Origin: Bacteroidetes bacterium HGW-Bacteroidetes-6
GTDB taxonomy: Bacteria > Bacteroidota > Bacteroidia > Bacteroidales > DTU049
Assembly: GCA_002842495.1 (NCBI GenBank)
Contig: PHDB01000002.1
Span: 98,387-162,386, forward strand
Length of the DNA: 64,000 nt
Direction of reading: 5' to 3'
This document shows, one piece after another, positions 9,448-17,949 of the stretch. A program made the translations under genes and the position numbers. Under the pieces are notes generated by a model that ran no database searches, was not told the DNA's origin, and saw only the letters and a list, made by a program, of their open reading frames with translations. The first letter of the stretch is position 1. Every line of letters begins with the position of its first letter.

Positions 9448-10908
9448 CTACAATATTTGCAACGACTCGAGAAAACGTATTTCTTCGGGACACGAAGCTG
9501 TGTTGCGAGCACTGAAAAGGATGTAATAAAACACATCGTCCACAAAAATGATGCGATAATGATAGCGTATGTCGCCTTTGTAACCAATCAAATCGGTTCC
9601 GGTATTACCATTAATCGTGAATGAGGATTGAATAACGTCTGTTTTGTCGGCTTTATAGTTTTCAATCTTTTTCGAAACCGTTTCTTTTCGTTTGTTGTCG
9701 TCGATGCTGTACAAATAGCGGGTTGCCCGCACCTGATAAACGGCATACGAATGAGTAAGAACGTAATCGTAATATTCGTAATACTGGTCTTTACTTGTTT
9801 TTTCTTCAGCGGCTACCGGAAACTCCAACCTAAATCCAGCTTTCGACGACGACATGGTGTACCACGTATCGCTCATTATCGAAGAGGCTGTTTTGTAAAT
9901 ACAGGCAGTAGTAACATCGAAAGCATCGCCGTATGTACGGAGGGAAACAGCAAGTGACTGTCCATCGGGAGCAAAATGCAACGACATAATATCGGGACCC
10001 TTATTGCCAACACTTTGTATCATTTGTCCGGTAGTTGTGTTCCACATTTTGAATGTACATGTATGATCCATACCCGCTCCAGCAATATATTTTCCATCGG
10101 GGCTATAATCAATAGTGGAAACATAATTGTTTAATCCGCTTAGGGTGTTTATTTTCTCACCCGTGGATGCATTCCAGATGGTAATGTTGTTATCGGTTCC
10201 ACCACCAGCAATAAATTGTCCATCGGGGCTGAAACAAATAGTACTGACATCGTATTTATGTGTTATGTGTGTTGTTTTTTCACCGGTTTCCAGATTCCAA
10301 ATCATAATACCCATATTGGCATTTGAAAGTCCACTGGCCAAAAATCGACCATCGTTGCTGAAAGCAAGGGTTGTTGGAAGAGCTTCGTCGCGACCTTGTA
10401 CATACAAATCTTTGAGCCTGACACCGGTTTCGGCATTGTAAAGAGCAATAACCTGTTTTTCGGATCCTTTAACCCCACCAACAATAGCCAGGATATTTTC
10501 TGTGGGAGAAAAACACAAATCGTCAATTGAGCCGAAATCGGATATGCTTGTTTTGAGCGTTAGCGAAGAAAAATTTCTGATTTTAATGTTGGTTCCACTG
10601 AAACCAGCCGAAACAAGCAATGTTCCATCGAAATTTAATGAAACATAATTGACCGGACTCCCCTGCCCTTCTGTTTCTGTTGAGCGCAGTACTTCGCCGT
10701 TAGAGCTGTTGAAGATTATTATCTGATTGTTGCCGCCACAAGTAATCAATTCTTTTCCATCGTGGCTAAAAATGGCTTCGTTCACGGTGGTTCTATGGCC
10801 TTTGCAGATGAGTGGTTTATCGGAAAATGTAAGCTCGGTTTGCGCCGATAGTTTATAAAAGGCAAAAAATATCAGCGTTATAAATAGTGTTTTTGTCATA
10901 TTTTTCAT
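9448..10908 (-). CDS. Exported WD40 repeat protein
   Basis: 486 residues from the ATG at 10908, which starts a signal peptide (MKNMTKTLFITLIFFAFYKLSAQ); an upstream in-frame ATG would bury that signal. Residues 30-340 carry about seven WD40 blades, each with phrases such as FSPDGQFIAGGGTDNNITIWN or YSPDGKYIAGAGMDHTC. The last 130 residues form a separate domain of unknown type. A periplasmic or surface propeller that binds a partner is likely. It has no sorting domain. It is transcribed towards the terminator at 9389. Confidence 0.85.
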   Translation of the reverse strand: MKNMTKTLFITLIFFAFYKLSAQTELTFSDKPLICKGHRTTVNEAIFSHDGKELITCGGNNQIIIFNSSNGEVLRSTETEGQGSPVNYVSLNFDGTLLVSAGFSGTNIKIRNFSSLTLKTSISDFGSIDDLCFSPTENILAIVGGVKGSEKQVIALYNAETGVRLKDLYVQGRDEALPTTLAFSNDGRFLASGLSNANMGIMIWNLETGEKTTHITHKYDVSTICFSPDGQFIAGGGTDNNITIWNASTGEKINTLSGLNNYVSTIDYSPDGKYIAGAGMDHTCTFKMWNTTTGQMIQSVGNKGPDIMSLHFAPDGQSLAVSLRTYGDAFDVTTACIYKTASSIMSDTWYTMSSSKAGFRLEFPVAAEEKTSKDQYYEYYDYVLTHSYAVYQVRATRYLYSIDDNKRKETVSKKIENYKADKTDVIQSSFTINGNTGTDLIGYKGDIRYHYRIIFVDDVFYYILFSARNTASCPEEIRFLESLQIL

Positions 10909-11055
10909 ATCGGTTGAATTAAAAATTTTCGGTTTCGTTGGTAAAAGTATAAATGTTTTTTTATAAGGCGTGCTATTTGATGTTTTTGGAGTGGTCAAAA
11001 GTGATTAATGGTTTGTTTTTACGAAATTAACTAGATTTGTAATAAAATAGCTATT

Positions 11056-11991
11056 ATGAAAAATATTTTGGGGAGAATATTCTTTGCTCTGTTTGTGATT
11101 ACTGCGGTTTTATCCGCCTGTCAGAAAGATGATGACAATACCGACGACCCGGTTGTTCCGGTTCAAACCGAGCGCGAACGTGTTCTGGCCGAATACAACA
11201 CATATTATCTGGGAAGCGATCTTTCAGATTGCGGTTTTACCGGAGATGTAAATAATTGTATTCCGGGAACCATCAGTCAAAATTCGTTCACGCTTTCGCT
11301 CATGCGTATCAATTTTTTCAGAAGAATGGTTGGCCTGAACGACGACATTACCTACGATGCCATTAAAAGTGCAAAATGTCAACAAGCTGCCCTGATGATG
11401 GATGCCAACAACTCACTCAATCATTACCCCCCTGCATCGTGGATTTGCTATACCCAAGATGGATACGATGCAGCATCGAGCAGCAACCTGGCAATGGGAA
11501 CCGGACCAAGTGGTTCAATTTCGATGTATATGAACGATTTTGGTTCGAGTAACACAGCCGTGGGTCATCGTCGTTGGATTTTGTATTCGCGTTCGAAAGT
11601 GATGGGTATGGGCTCCACGGGTTACTATTCTGCACTTTGGGTTACCGGAAACAGTGGTAATCCGCTTCCGGCCAATATGCCCGAATATATTCCATGGCCC
11701 GCCAAAGGTTATGTGCCAGCACCATTGATTTATGGACGTTGGTCGTTCAGTAAACCGTCGGCCGATTTCTCGAATGCAACAGTTTCGATGACAGATGGTG
11801 GTGGAAGCAATATTTCGCTGAGTATTGTTTCGACGGCAACGGGTTATGGGGATAATACAATCGTTTGGGAGCCTGTTGGAATTAATACCACATCATCGAC
11901 CGATGTTACATATCACGTTACCGTTTCGAATGTGTTGGTAAGTGGTTCTCCCATGTCGTATAGCTACGATGTAATTATTATTCAGCCATAG
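11056..11991 (+). CDS. CAP (SCP/PR1) domain lipoprotein
   Basis: 311 residues with a lipoprotein signal (MKNILGRIFFALFVITAVLSACQK, lipobox around Cys22). The CAP domain spans about residues 90-205: SLMRINFFRRMVGL, the histidine-bearing LNHYPP, and the conserved VGHRRWIL. The remainder is a beta-rich C-terminal part that ends in V-I-I-I-Q-P. CAP proteins are extracellular, with varied roles from lipid binding to proteolysis, so a precise role cannot be assigned. It is followed after 47 bp by the subtilase gene in the same direction. Confidence 0.88.
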   Translation: MKNILGRIFFALFVITAVLSACQKDDDNTDDPVVPVQTERERVLAEYNTYYLGSDLSDCGFTGDVNNCIPGTISQNSFTLSLMRINFFRRMVGLNDDITYDAIKSAKCQQAALMMDANNSLNHYPPASWICYTQDGYDAASSSNLAMGTGPSGSISMYMNDFGSSNTAVGHRRWILYSRSKVMGMGSTGYYSALWVTGNSGNPLPANMPEYIPWPAKGYVPAPLIYGRWSFSKPSADFSNATVSMTDGGGSNISLSIVSTATGYGDNTIVWEPVGINTTSSTDVTYHVTVSNVLVSGSPMSYSYDVIIIQP

Positions 11992-12038
11992 TATTCGTGT
12001 CGTATTTATTATCCATCTTTCCCGAACTCAAATAACAT

Positions 12039-14198
12039 ATGAAAAATATTTTTTTCCTGATTTTAGTGCTTCCGATGCTTGTGTTTTCACAAACCCGTAA
12101 AGAAGCTTTAACCCGTCAGGTTCTTCAATTTTCGGCAGCAGGTGTAAAACCGGATTCACGGGTTCAATATCGTAATATCTGTGGACAGGAATATTTGCCC
12201 ATGCTGGCTTTGGTGGAAAGCAATTTCGATGATGCTGATTTACCCGAAGGCATTTTCCAGGGTTCACGCTCCGGAAACGTTATTTCGCTTTATGTTCGTC
12301 GCGATTTGCTCGATACCAGGCTTTCTATTCCGGGAGTTACTTATTTCGAGTGGGCGCGGCCCGTTTATCCAATGCTTGACAAAGCCGTCCATGATGCACG
12401 GGTCGATAGTGTGCATATGGGATGGAACCTTCCGCAGCCATTCACAGGGAAAGATGTTTTGATTGGTATAACCGACTGGGGTTTCGATTACACGCAGCCG
12501 ATGTTTTACGATACGGCGTTGCAGCATACACGCATTGTGAAAGCGTGGGATCAGTTCCGCAATGCGGGTCCGGTTCCGTCGGGATATTTGTATGGAACCG
12601 AGTTTGTGGGCGAAACCGAGCTGCTAACTGCTCAATGCGATACATCGAATATTTACGATTATGCTACCCACGGAAGCCATGTTGCCGGAATTGCAGGTGG
12701 CAGCGGGGCAGGAACAATATACCGCGGCGTAGCATACGAAGCTGGTTTTTTGTTTACCACTTTTTTGGTGGATGCCGCAGCTGTTCTCGATGCATACAAC
12801 TGGATGAAAGATTATTCCGAAAGTTCGGGCAAGCGTCTGGTTATCAACCAAAGCTGGGGTTTGTATTACATGGGAAATCTCGACGGAACATCGTTGCTGA
12901 GTCAGGCAATCGATACCATGTCGGCCCATGGAGTTGTTTTTGTCAGCAGTGCCGGCAATAATGGTGATGCCGATTTTCATTTAAAATACGATGCATCGGC
13001 AAACGATACACTGCGAACCGTAGTTGGATTCGATACCTACAGCTATTATCCAACCATGTGGGGACAATGTGTAACCATGTGGGGAACTCCGGGTCATGCG
13101 TTCGAAACAAAACTGCAGGTACTCAATTCGTCGGGAACAGTGTTGGGCGAAACTTCGTTTTTTATGACCGATACCATTTCATCGTATATCGACGACACAA
13201 TTTTTGTTGGCAGCGATACCATTTTGTACAATATAGCTGCCGATTCGGCCAATCCACTCAACCAGCGACCATTTATGCAACTCAGGGTAGCCAATCGCAA
13301 CACATCCTACAAAATTGCATTGCAAATTCATTCCGACACGGCTACAGTACATTTGTGGAATGTGATTGAACTCACCAATGGTGTTGGTAATTGGGGTTTG
13401 CCTTTTTTGGCGTCGTTTACCGGCTTTACTGCCGGCGATCCTTATTACGGAGTAGGGGAGCCTGCGTGTGCGCATTCTGCTATTGCTGTTGCAGCACATA
13501 ATTCAGAATATTATCATCCGGTGAACGGAAGCCTGTTGGGTGGAAATATTGCTTATTTTTCGAGCTACGGCCCTCTGATTGATGGTACCATCAAACCCGA
13601 TATTTCCGCTCCCGGCTATGGTGTATGTTCTTCCATTTCGTCGTTTACAACACAGTACATTTCTCCGACAAGTGTTGTAGAATCTGTTGTTTTTGGTGGT
13701 CGTACCTACCGTTTTGTTAAGTTCAGCGGCACTTCCATGTCGTCGCCCATGGTTACGGGAATTGTTGCACTCATGCTCGAAGCCGACCCCAATCTTACTC
13801 CGGCACAAATTATGGCCATTCTGAAAGAAACCTCCCGCGAAGACGATCGCACAGGCGATTTGCCCGAAACCGGCGATACACGCTGGGGTTGGGGAAAAGC
13901 CGATGCACTGCACGCCATTTATGCTGTTTTGGGAGTAGAAGGTATTCACGAATCGGCAAGCGGAGTGAAAGCAACCATTTATCCGAATCCGGCTACCGAC
14001 TTTATTCAAATTTTGTCACCCGATGGCCGCTGTGGAAACGATGTTTCCATTTTTTCAGCCGATGGTCGCCTGGTGAAGCAATCGATAATGGGTAGCGATT
14101 ACCAAGTTGATGTGTCGTTTCTGCAGGCAGGATTGTATTTTTTGCATTTCGATGTTGAACAAAAACCTGTTGTGCTGCCGTTTGTGGTGGTGGATTGA
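12039..14198 (+). CDS. Subtilisin-like S8 serine peptidase, T9SS-exported
   Basis: 719 residues. A signal peptide (MKNIFFLILVLPMLVFSQ) is followed by a pro-region, then the S8 catalytic triad in order: Asp in GITDWGFDY, His in THGSHVAGI, Ser in SGTSMSSPMVTGI, with the oxyanion-hole Asn region SAGNNGD. A roughly 180-residue insert sits between the His and Ser blocks. The C-terminus is a type A sorting domain (IYPNPATDFIQIL ... GLYFLHF). A secreted protease of broad or unknown substrate. The stop codon at 14198 lies only 12 bp before the promoter-like cassette junction at 14210. Confidence 0.95.
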   Translation: MKNIFFLILVLPMLVFSQTRKEALTRQVLQFSAAGVKPDSRVQYRNICGQEYLPMLALVESNFDDADLPEGIFQGSRSGNVISLYVRRDLLDTRLSIPGVTYFEWARPVYPMLDKAVHDARVDSVHMGWNLPQPFTGKDVLIGITDWGFDYTQPMFYDTALQHTRIVKAWDQFRNAGPVPSGYLYGTEFVGETELLTAQCDTSNIYDYATHGSHVAGIAGGSGAGTIYRGVAYEAGFLFTTFLVDAAAVLDAYNWMKDYSESSGKRLVINQSWGLYYMGNLDGTSLLSQAIDTMSAHGVVFVSSAGNNGDADFHLKYDASANDTLRTVVGFDTYSYYPTMWGQCVTMWGTPGHAFETKLQVLNSSGTVLGETSFFMTDTISSYIDDTIFVGSDTILYNIAADSANPLNQRPFMQLRVANRNTSYKIALQIHSDTATVHLWNVIELTNGVGNWGLPFLASFTGFTAGDPYYGVGEPACAHSAIAVAAHNSEYYHPVNGSLLGGNIAYFSSYGPLIDGTIKPDISAPGYGVCSSISSFTTQYISPTSVVESVVFGGRTYRFVKFSGTSMSSPMVTGIVALMLEADPNLTPAQIMAILKETSREDDRTGDLPETGDTRWGWGKADALHAIYAVLGVEGIHESASGVKATIYPNPATDFIQILSPDGRCGNDVSIFSADGRLVKQSIMGSDYQVDVSFLQAGLYFLHFDVEQKPVVLPFVVVD

Positions 14199-14209
14199 AA
14201 AAAATGATG

Positions 14210-14241
14210 TATATTTGTATTGCGTCTGCGAGACGTTGGCG
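14210..14241 (+). promoter_or_regulatory. Cassette junction A: -7 element, hairpin and GTT core
   Basis: A 32-bp block: TATATTTG (14210-14217, a perfect TAnnTTTG), then the hairpin CGTCT-GCG-AGACG, then the integron-type core GTTGGCG (14235-14241). The same block with four transitions recurs at 27711-27742 in front of the arr cassette, with identical 25-bp spacing from TATATTTG to GTT. It probably provides the promoter for the DUF262 gene and marks the 5' recombination point of cassette 1. Confidence 0.65.
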
Positions 14242-14282
14242 ATAATAGTGAAAAAAATATCAACCAAAATAAAAATATCAAT

Positions 14283-15320
14283 ATGACAAGAGACATATAT
14301 CAAGAAGCAGAAGAACAAATTTTAGAGAAGCAGAAAATTGTTGACTATGACATTAAGGAATTTACGATAGAGTTGTTGACTCAAAAATATTTAAACGGAA
14401 TAGACGAAGACAACAACGATATTTATATTCCTTCATATCAAAGAAACTTTGTATGGGATATAAAAAGACAATCGAAATTTATTGAATCAATCCTTTTGGG
14501 AATACCAATTCCTTACATTTTTACGGCTGACGTTGATAATGGCCGCCTTGAAGTAGTAGACGGGTCACAGCGACTTAGGACTATAGTTAATTTCATTGAC
14601 AATAAGTTACAATTGTTAGACCTTGAAATTTTGGGGAAACTGAATGGATTCAGTTTTAAAGATTTAACAATTGCGAGACAACGTAAATTTAAGAATGCTA
14701 CAATCCGGATGATAGCATTATCTGATAAGAGTGATGAAGATGTTCGATTTATGATGTTTGAGAGAATAAACACTGGAAGTGACCTCTTAAAAGATATGGA
14801 AAAGAGAAAGGGAATTTTTGGTGGCAAATTTTTGACATTTGTATACGAAACCTGTGCTACACATCCATTATTTATTAAGCACACATCATTTACTGACAAA
14901 GTGATGAAACGTGGAGAGCCACAAGAGTTGATTACGCGATTTTTTGCGTTCTCTGACAATTACCTTGGATTTAAAACAGGTGTTAATTCATTCCTAAATG
15001 ACTACACAGATAGAATGAATAAAAATTTCGATAAAGCAAGGATGTTCAATGAATTCGACCGTATGTTAAAGTTTGTGGATTCATACATGCCAAACGGATT
15101 TAAAAAAACAGAAGAATCTCAGAAGACACCAAGAGTAAGATTTGAAGCAATAGCTGTAGGCGTGAATTTAGCTCTTCGAATAAATCCGAACTTAGTTCCT
15201 CGGTCAATCAATTTTCTTGAGTCCAAAGAGTTTATCCATTTGGTTACTGGTGGTAGTCATAACACACCATCCAATGTAAAAGCGAAAATAGAATTTGTAA
15301 GAGATAAACTCATTGGTTAA
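14283..15320 (+). CDS. DUF262 (ParB-like/GmrS N-terminal) protein
   Basis: 345 residues from the ATG at 14283; an earlier in-frame ATG at 14220 lies inside the junction hairpin and is unlikely. The DUF262 motifs are present: PSYQRNFVWD (about 50-59), GIPIPYIF, DGSQRLRTIVNF (about 93-104, the DGQQR nucleotide-binding motif with Ser for Gln) and FERINTGS. There is no DUF1524 HNH domain, so it is not a full GmrSD type IV restriction enzyme. DUF262 domains are thought to bind or hydrolyse nucleotides. The stop codon overlaps the start of the HEPN gene (TAATG), so the two are translationally coupled. Confidence 0.9.
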   Translation: MTRDIYQEAEEQILEKQKIVDYDIKEFTIELLTQKYLNGIDEDNNDIYIPSYQRNFVWDIKRQSKFIESILLGIPIPYIFTADVDNGRLEVVDGSQRLRTIVNFIDNKLQLLDLEILGKLNGFSFKDLTIARQRKFKNATIRMIALSDKSDEDVRFMMFERINTGSDLLKDMEKRKGIFGGKFLTFVYETCATHPLFIKHTSFTDKVMKRGEPQELITRFFAFSDNYLGFKTGVNSFLNDYTDRMNKNFDKARMFNEFDRMLKFVDSYMPNGFKKTEESQKTPRVRFEAIAVGVNLALRINPNLVPRSINFLESKEFIHLVTGGSHNTPSNVKAKIEFVRDKLIG

Positions 15321-16000
15321 TGATAACAGTTATAAACGACTTCAATACAAGAGTCAAAGAAATAGATGGCTACTTTAAGCTTCTTGACAGTATTATTAAT
15401 CAAGATGCAAAACTATTTTTCCCAAATAAGAAAAGCCATAAATTCAAGAAAATTGACGATGAATTAATTAAAGTAATGAAAGCTAATTGCTTTTTGCTTC
15501 TTTACAATTTGATTGAATCGTCAATAAAGCTTTCAATTACTGAAATCTATGATTCGATAACTTTAAAAACAAAAAAATACGATGATGTGAAAGATGAAAT
15601 CCGGAAAATTTGGATTTCTGAAAACTATAAGAACTTTAAAGACAAAGGAACTGATTATATTTTCAATACTATCAATACTATTGCCCAAGATATAATTGAC
15701 ATTCAGTTTAAACCTGAGAAAGTTATTTCAGGTAATATAGACGGAATGAAAATTAGAGAGTTCTCATTAAATTTTGGTTTTTCAAACACTACTCATCATT
15801 CAGCTAAGAACGGTGTAAAACTACATCAAGTTAAAAAACAAAGAAATGACTTGGCTCACGGTGCGGTTTCATTTTCTCAATGTGGCAGGCAATACACATA
15901 TGAAGACTTGTTTGAAATTAAACAACAAGTAATAATCTATCTAAGGGGTATTTTGAATAACATAAATTCATATTTGAACAATGAACATTATAACAGATAG
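15320..16000 (+). CDS. HEPN-domain protein, MAE_28990/MAE_18760-like putative RNase
   Basis: 226 residues, all alpha by composition. Arg175 to His180 reads RNDLAH, the Rx4H motif of HEPN ribonucleases, preceded by a helix rich in Lys. The N-terminal helix FLLLYNLIESSIKLSITEIYDSI fits the HEPN dimer face. The layout matches the MAE_28990/MAE_18760 family, which is often found next to DUF262 proteins. Expected role: an RNase toxin held or triggered by the DUF262 partner. The gene ends 10 bp before the R'' box of the attC-like site. The family call is from memory of its pattern. Confidence 0.8.
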   Translation: MITVINDFNTRVKEIDGYFKLLDSIINQDAKLFFPNKKSHKFKKIDDELIKVMKANCFLLLYNLIESSIKLSITEIYDSITLKTKKYDDVKDEIRKIWISENYKNFKDKGTDYIFNTINTIAQDIIDIQFKPEKVISGNIDGMKIREFSLNFGFSNTTHHSAKNGVKLHQVKKQRNDLAHGAVSFSQCGRQYTYEDLFEIKQQVIIYLRGILNNINSYLNNEHYNR

Positions 16001-16009
16001 AACTACTAC

Positions 16010-16146
16010 CGCCAACAATGTATAAAAATAATAGCCGGGACATTAGTAAATTTAAGGATTGTAGCCCGCTTCAAATATGTAACGGAATGATAATTTTGAA
16101 GCCCGCAATCGCCTACTTCGCATATACTTTCCGTTGTGTGTTATGT
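16010..16146 (+). repeat. attC-like site B (end of cassette 1)
   Basis: 137 bp from R'' CGCCAAC (16010-16016) to R' GTTATGT (16140-16146), inside the known 57-141 bp range of attC sites. Inner parts fold: GCTTCAAA pairs with TTTGAAGC and GATTG with CAATC. Blocks GTAGCCCGCTTC (16061), GTAACGG (16079) and GCCCGCAATCGCC (16101) recur in site C. The R' box departs from strict GTTRRRY. Confidence 0.65.
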
Positions 16147-16171
16147 CAAAAATAAACGGATAGACCTGATT

Positions 16172-16726
16172 ATGTTTGATAAATTGATAGAAATAGTTAA
16201 AAAGGATAAAGAAATTTGGTCTCAATTTCAAGATTATTTCGTTGAGATTAGTGTACCCTCAAAGACTATTTTATTGCAAGATGGAGAAATATCCAGCCAT
16301 ATTTTTTACATAAAAAAAGGCTGTTTAAGACAATGGTTTAATAAAGATGGTAAAGATATTACTTTACAATTCTTTTTTGAGAAACAAGCAGTTGCATCTA
16401 TTGATAGTTTTCTGAATAATAAGCCCAGTTTGTTCACGATTGAAAGTATTGAACCTTCAGATGTTATTAGCGTTAGTAAAGACACTTTTGAAAAATTAAA
16501 TGAAATCTACCCTGAATTTAAGGATAAGTTAAATGAATACTTATTTCAAAGATTCAGAAATTATGTTCAACTTTTTCTATCCCGGATTAAAGATTCACCG
16601 AAAGAAAGGTATGAAGATTTGATAAAGTACCATCCTGAGATAATAAAGAGAGTGCCACAGCATTATATAGCGTCTTATTTAGGGATAACGCCTATTTCTC
16701 TTAGTCGGATAAGAAATAGAAAGTAA
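16172..16726 (+). CDS. Crp/Fnr-family transcription regulator
   Basis: 184 residues from the ATG at 16172; a longer frame from 16136 would start inside the attC-like site. Residues 20-115 form a cyclic-nucleotide-binding-type beta roll (VPSKTILLQDGEISSHIFYIKKGCLRQWF). The C-terminal HTH is short and ends QHYIASYLGITPISLSRIRNRK, the usual form in Bacteroidota Crp/Fnr proteins. No N-terminal cysteine set for an Fe-S cluster is seen, so a redox-sensing FNR role is not supported. It probably controls the ferredoxin and membrane protein genes behind it. Confidence 0.88.
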   Translation: MFDKLIEIVKKDKEIWSQFQDYFVEISVPSKTILLQDGEISSHIFYIKKGCLRQWFNKDGKDITLQFFFEKQAVASIDSFLNNKPSLFTIESIEPSDVISVSKDTFEKLNEIYPEFKDKLNEYLFQRFRNYVQLFLSRIKDSPKERYEDLIKYHPEIIKRVPQHYIASYLGITPISLSRIRNRK

Positions 16727-16797
16727 GGTTCATTTCTTAACAATTGTTATCGTTGTAAGATGAATTTTTGAGGAATTTTGCTCAAAAAGTATATAAT

Positions 16798-17028
16798 ATG
16801 AGACAAGGTTTCTTCAAACGAGAGCATACAAACACAGCATTTGTTATGCTTGACACAAAAAAATGTGAAGCATGTTGGAAATGCTTAGACGTGTGCACTA
16901 ATAAAGTAATTGGTCGGATAAATCTGCCGTGGCACAAGCATATCCGATTTGTTAATGGAAGTGCATGTATAGGTTGTATGAAATGTGTTAAAATTTGCAT
17001 GACCGGTGCAATAAGTAAAAATCAATAA
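16798..17028 (+). CDS. Small 2x[4Fe-4S] ferredoxin-like protein
   Basis: 76 residues from the ATG at 16798. Two cysteine clusters of bacterial ferredoxin type are visible: CEACWKCLDVC and CIGCMKCVKIC (C-x2-C-x2-C-x3-C each), the second followed by M-T-G-A-I instead of the more usual P-x-x-A-I. A low-potential electron carrier, cytoplasmic. It lies 71 bp after the Crp/Fnr gene and 15 bp before the DUF4405 gene, so it probably passes electrons to that membrane protein. Confidence 0.9.
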   Translation: MRQGFFKREHTNTAFVMLDTKKCEACWKCLDVCTNKVIGRINLPWHKHIRFVNGSACIGCMKCVKICMTGAISKNQ

Positions 17029-17043
17029 ATAGGAGATTGTATA

Positions 17044-17559
17044 ATGGCAAATAATATTAATCGGTTCATCGTAAATCTTGGACTATTTGTTTTTGGTATT
17101 GCATCTGCATTTTCTGGTATGTTGATTCAAGTAATATATCATATGGGCAATCATGGGAATATTGTAATAAATGATTTTGTGTTTGGAATAAATTATCACG
17201 GCTGGTCTAATGTACATAAATTTTCAATAATTGTATTCTCATTATTAATGATTTACCATATATGGCAGCATTGGAAATGGTACAAAGTTGTGGTTGCTAA
17301 AAGACTTTTTGCGAAAAACCAGCAAGTTTTGATTTTTTCCTTACTATCTGTTGTGGTTGCAATAACTGGTCTAACACCTTGGTTTATTGATTTATTGAAT
17401 GGTGATGAGATGCATCGGAAAGCATTCATTGAAATTCACGACAAATTTGCTATCGTTTTTGCAATTTATCTTATAATACACATAATCAAAAGAATGAAAT
17501 GGTTTTTTACTACATTTATAAAGATAAAAAATGAACGCAGCACACAACACACAATATAG
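17044..17559 (+). CDS. DUF4405 / cytochrome b-like membrane protein
   Basis: 171 residues with four hydrophobic helices (about 10-30, 55-75, 95-112 and 135-152). Histidines placed inside or at the ends of helices (NVHKFSIIVFS, MIYHIWQHWKW, EIHDKFAIVFA, IIHIIKRMKW) fit haem b ligation as in DUF4405 and other four-helix cytochromes. With the ferredoxin upstream it could form a small membrane electron-transfer unit between ferredoxin and the quinone pool. The last codons overlap the R'' end of attC-like site C, showing that this gene is the tail of the cassette. Confidence 0.8.
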   Translation: MANNINRFIVNLGLFVFGIASAFSGMLIQVIYHMGNHGNIVINDFVFGINYHGWSNVHKFSIIVFSLLMIYHIWQHWKWYKVVVAKRLFAKNQQVLIFSLLSVVVAITGLTPWFIDLLNGDEMHRKAFIEIHDKFAIVFAIYLIIHIIKRMKWFFTTFIKIKNERSTQHTI

Positions 17560-17669
17560 CCAATAAGGGTTTCAGTGGTAATCGAAGGTTTGTAGCCCGC
17601 TTCGACTTTTGTAACGGTAGACAGGATGTAGCCCGCAATCGCCACTGGCCATATTGTAAAATGTTAGGC
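17542..17669 (+). repeat. attC-like site C (end of cassette 2)
   Basis: 128 bp from ACACAAC (17542) to R' GTTAGGC (17663-17669), which fits GTTRRRY exactly. It folds strongly: CAATATAGCCA (17552-17562) pairs with TGGCCATATTG (17646-17656) and AGTGG with CCACT, the unequal arms typical of attC. It shares GTAGCCCGCTTC, GTAACGG and GCCCGCAATCGCC with site B in the same order. Confidence 0.7.
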
Positions 17670-17949
17670 AAAAAGCAAAGAAAGCGCACGAACATTAATA
17701 TAAATATTTGAAACACGGATAGTTTAAAAGGACTTGGGTTATCAATGGTGACACCGTTTTCTGATAATAAAACTGATTGACTTAAAAATCGACGATAACA
17801 AGATTCCGGCAAACATTATGGAAATTTACCGGTTCGGGAAAAGCGGTGTCTGCCGAAAAAATTTACCTGTTAAAAGAAAATTTTTTGAAAAAAATGGCTT
17901 TTGTATAATAATCAAGTGTATTTTTGCCATAAAAATTTAATTTAAAAAC
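17670..17949. other. Gene-free stretch after the cassettes
   Basis: 280 bp between the last attC-like core and the next gene. It starts with the sequence expected of a further cassette (behind GTTAGGC) but has no ORF I can support. It may be the remains of a lost cassette. The AT-rich end upstream of 17950 presumably holds that gene's promoter (TATTTTTG at about 17920). Confidence 0.4.

Larger units (their letters stand above)
14235..16140 (+). mobile_element. Integron-type gene cassette 1 (DUF262-HEPN)
   Basis: Runs from the GTTGGCG core at 14235 to the last G of the attC-like site ending at 16146. The R'' box of that site (CGCCAAC, 16010-16016) is the exact complement of the cassette's own 5' core, the hallmark of an integron cassette. 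It holds two overlapping genes on the same strand. Its base use is more AT-rich than the flanking subtilase. No integrase gene is in the window. Confidence 0.65.
16140..17663 (+). mobile_element. Integron-type gene cassette 2 (Crp/Fnr-ferredoxin-DUF4405)
   Basis: Bounded by GTTATGT at 16140 and the GTTAGGC core at 17663. The R'' box of its terminal site (ACACAAC, 17542) complements its own 5' core with one mismatch, and over 11 bp (GTGTGTTATGT against ACACAACACAC) with one mismatch. It carries three same-strand genes, more than the usual one per cassette. Confidence 0.55.

Noticed and set aside
13503..14009. 168-codon minus frame opposite the subtilase
   Set aside because: Low-complexity Gly/Asn/Cys-rich translation typical of an antisense frame; the S8 gene accounts for the region.
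14220..14282. Upstream start for the DUF262 protein
   Set aside because: The added residues would be translated from the junction hairpin and GTT core; the ATG at 14283 begins the conserved part.
17516..17812. 98-codon minus frame over attC-like site C
   Set aside because: Covers a folded recombination site and the DUF4405 3' end; no recognisable protein.
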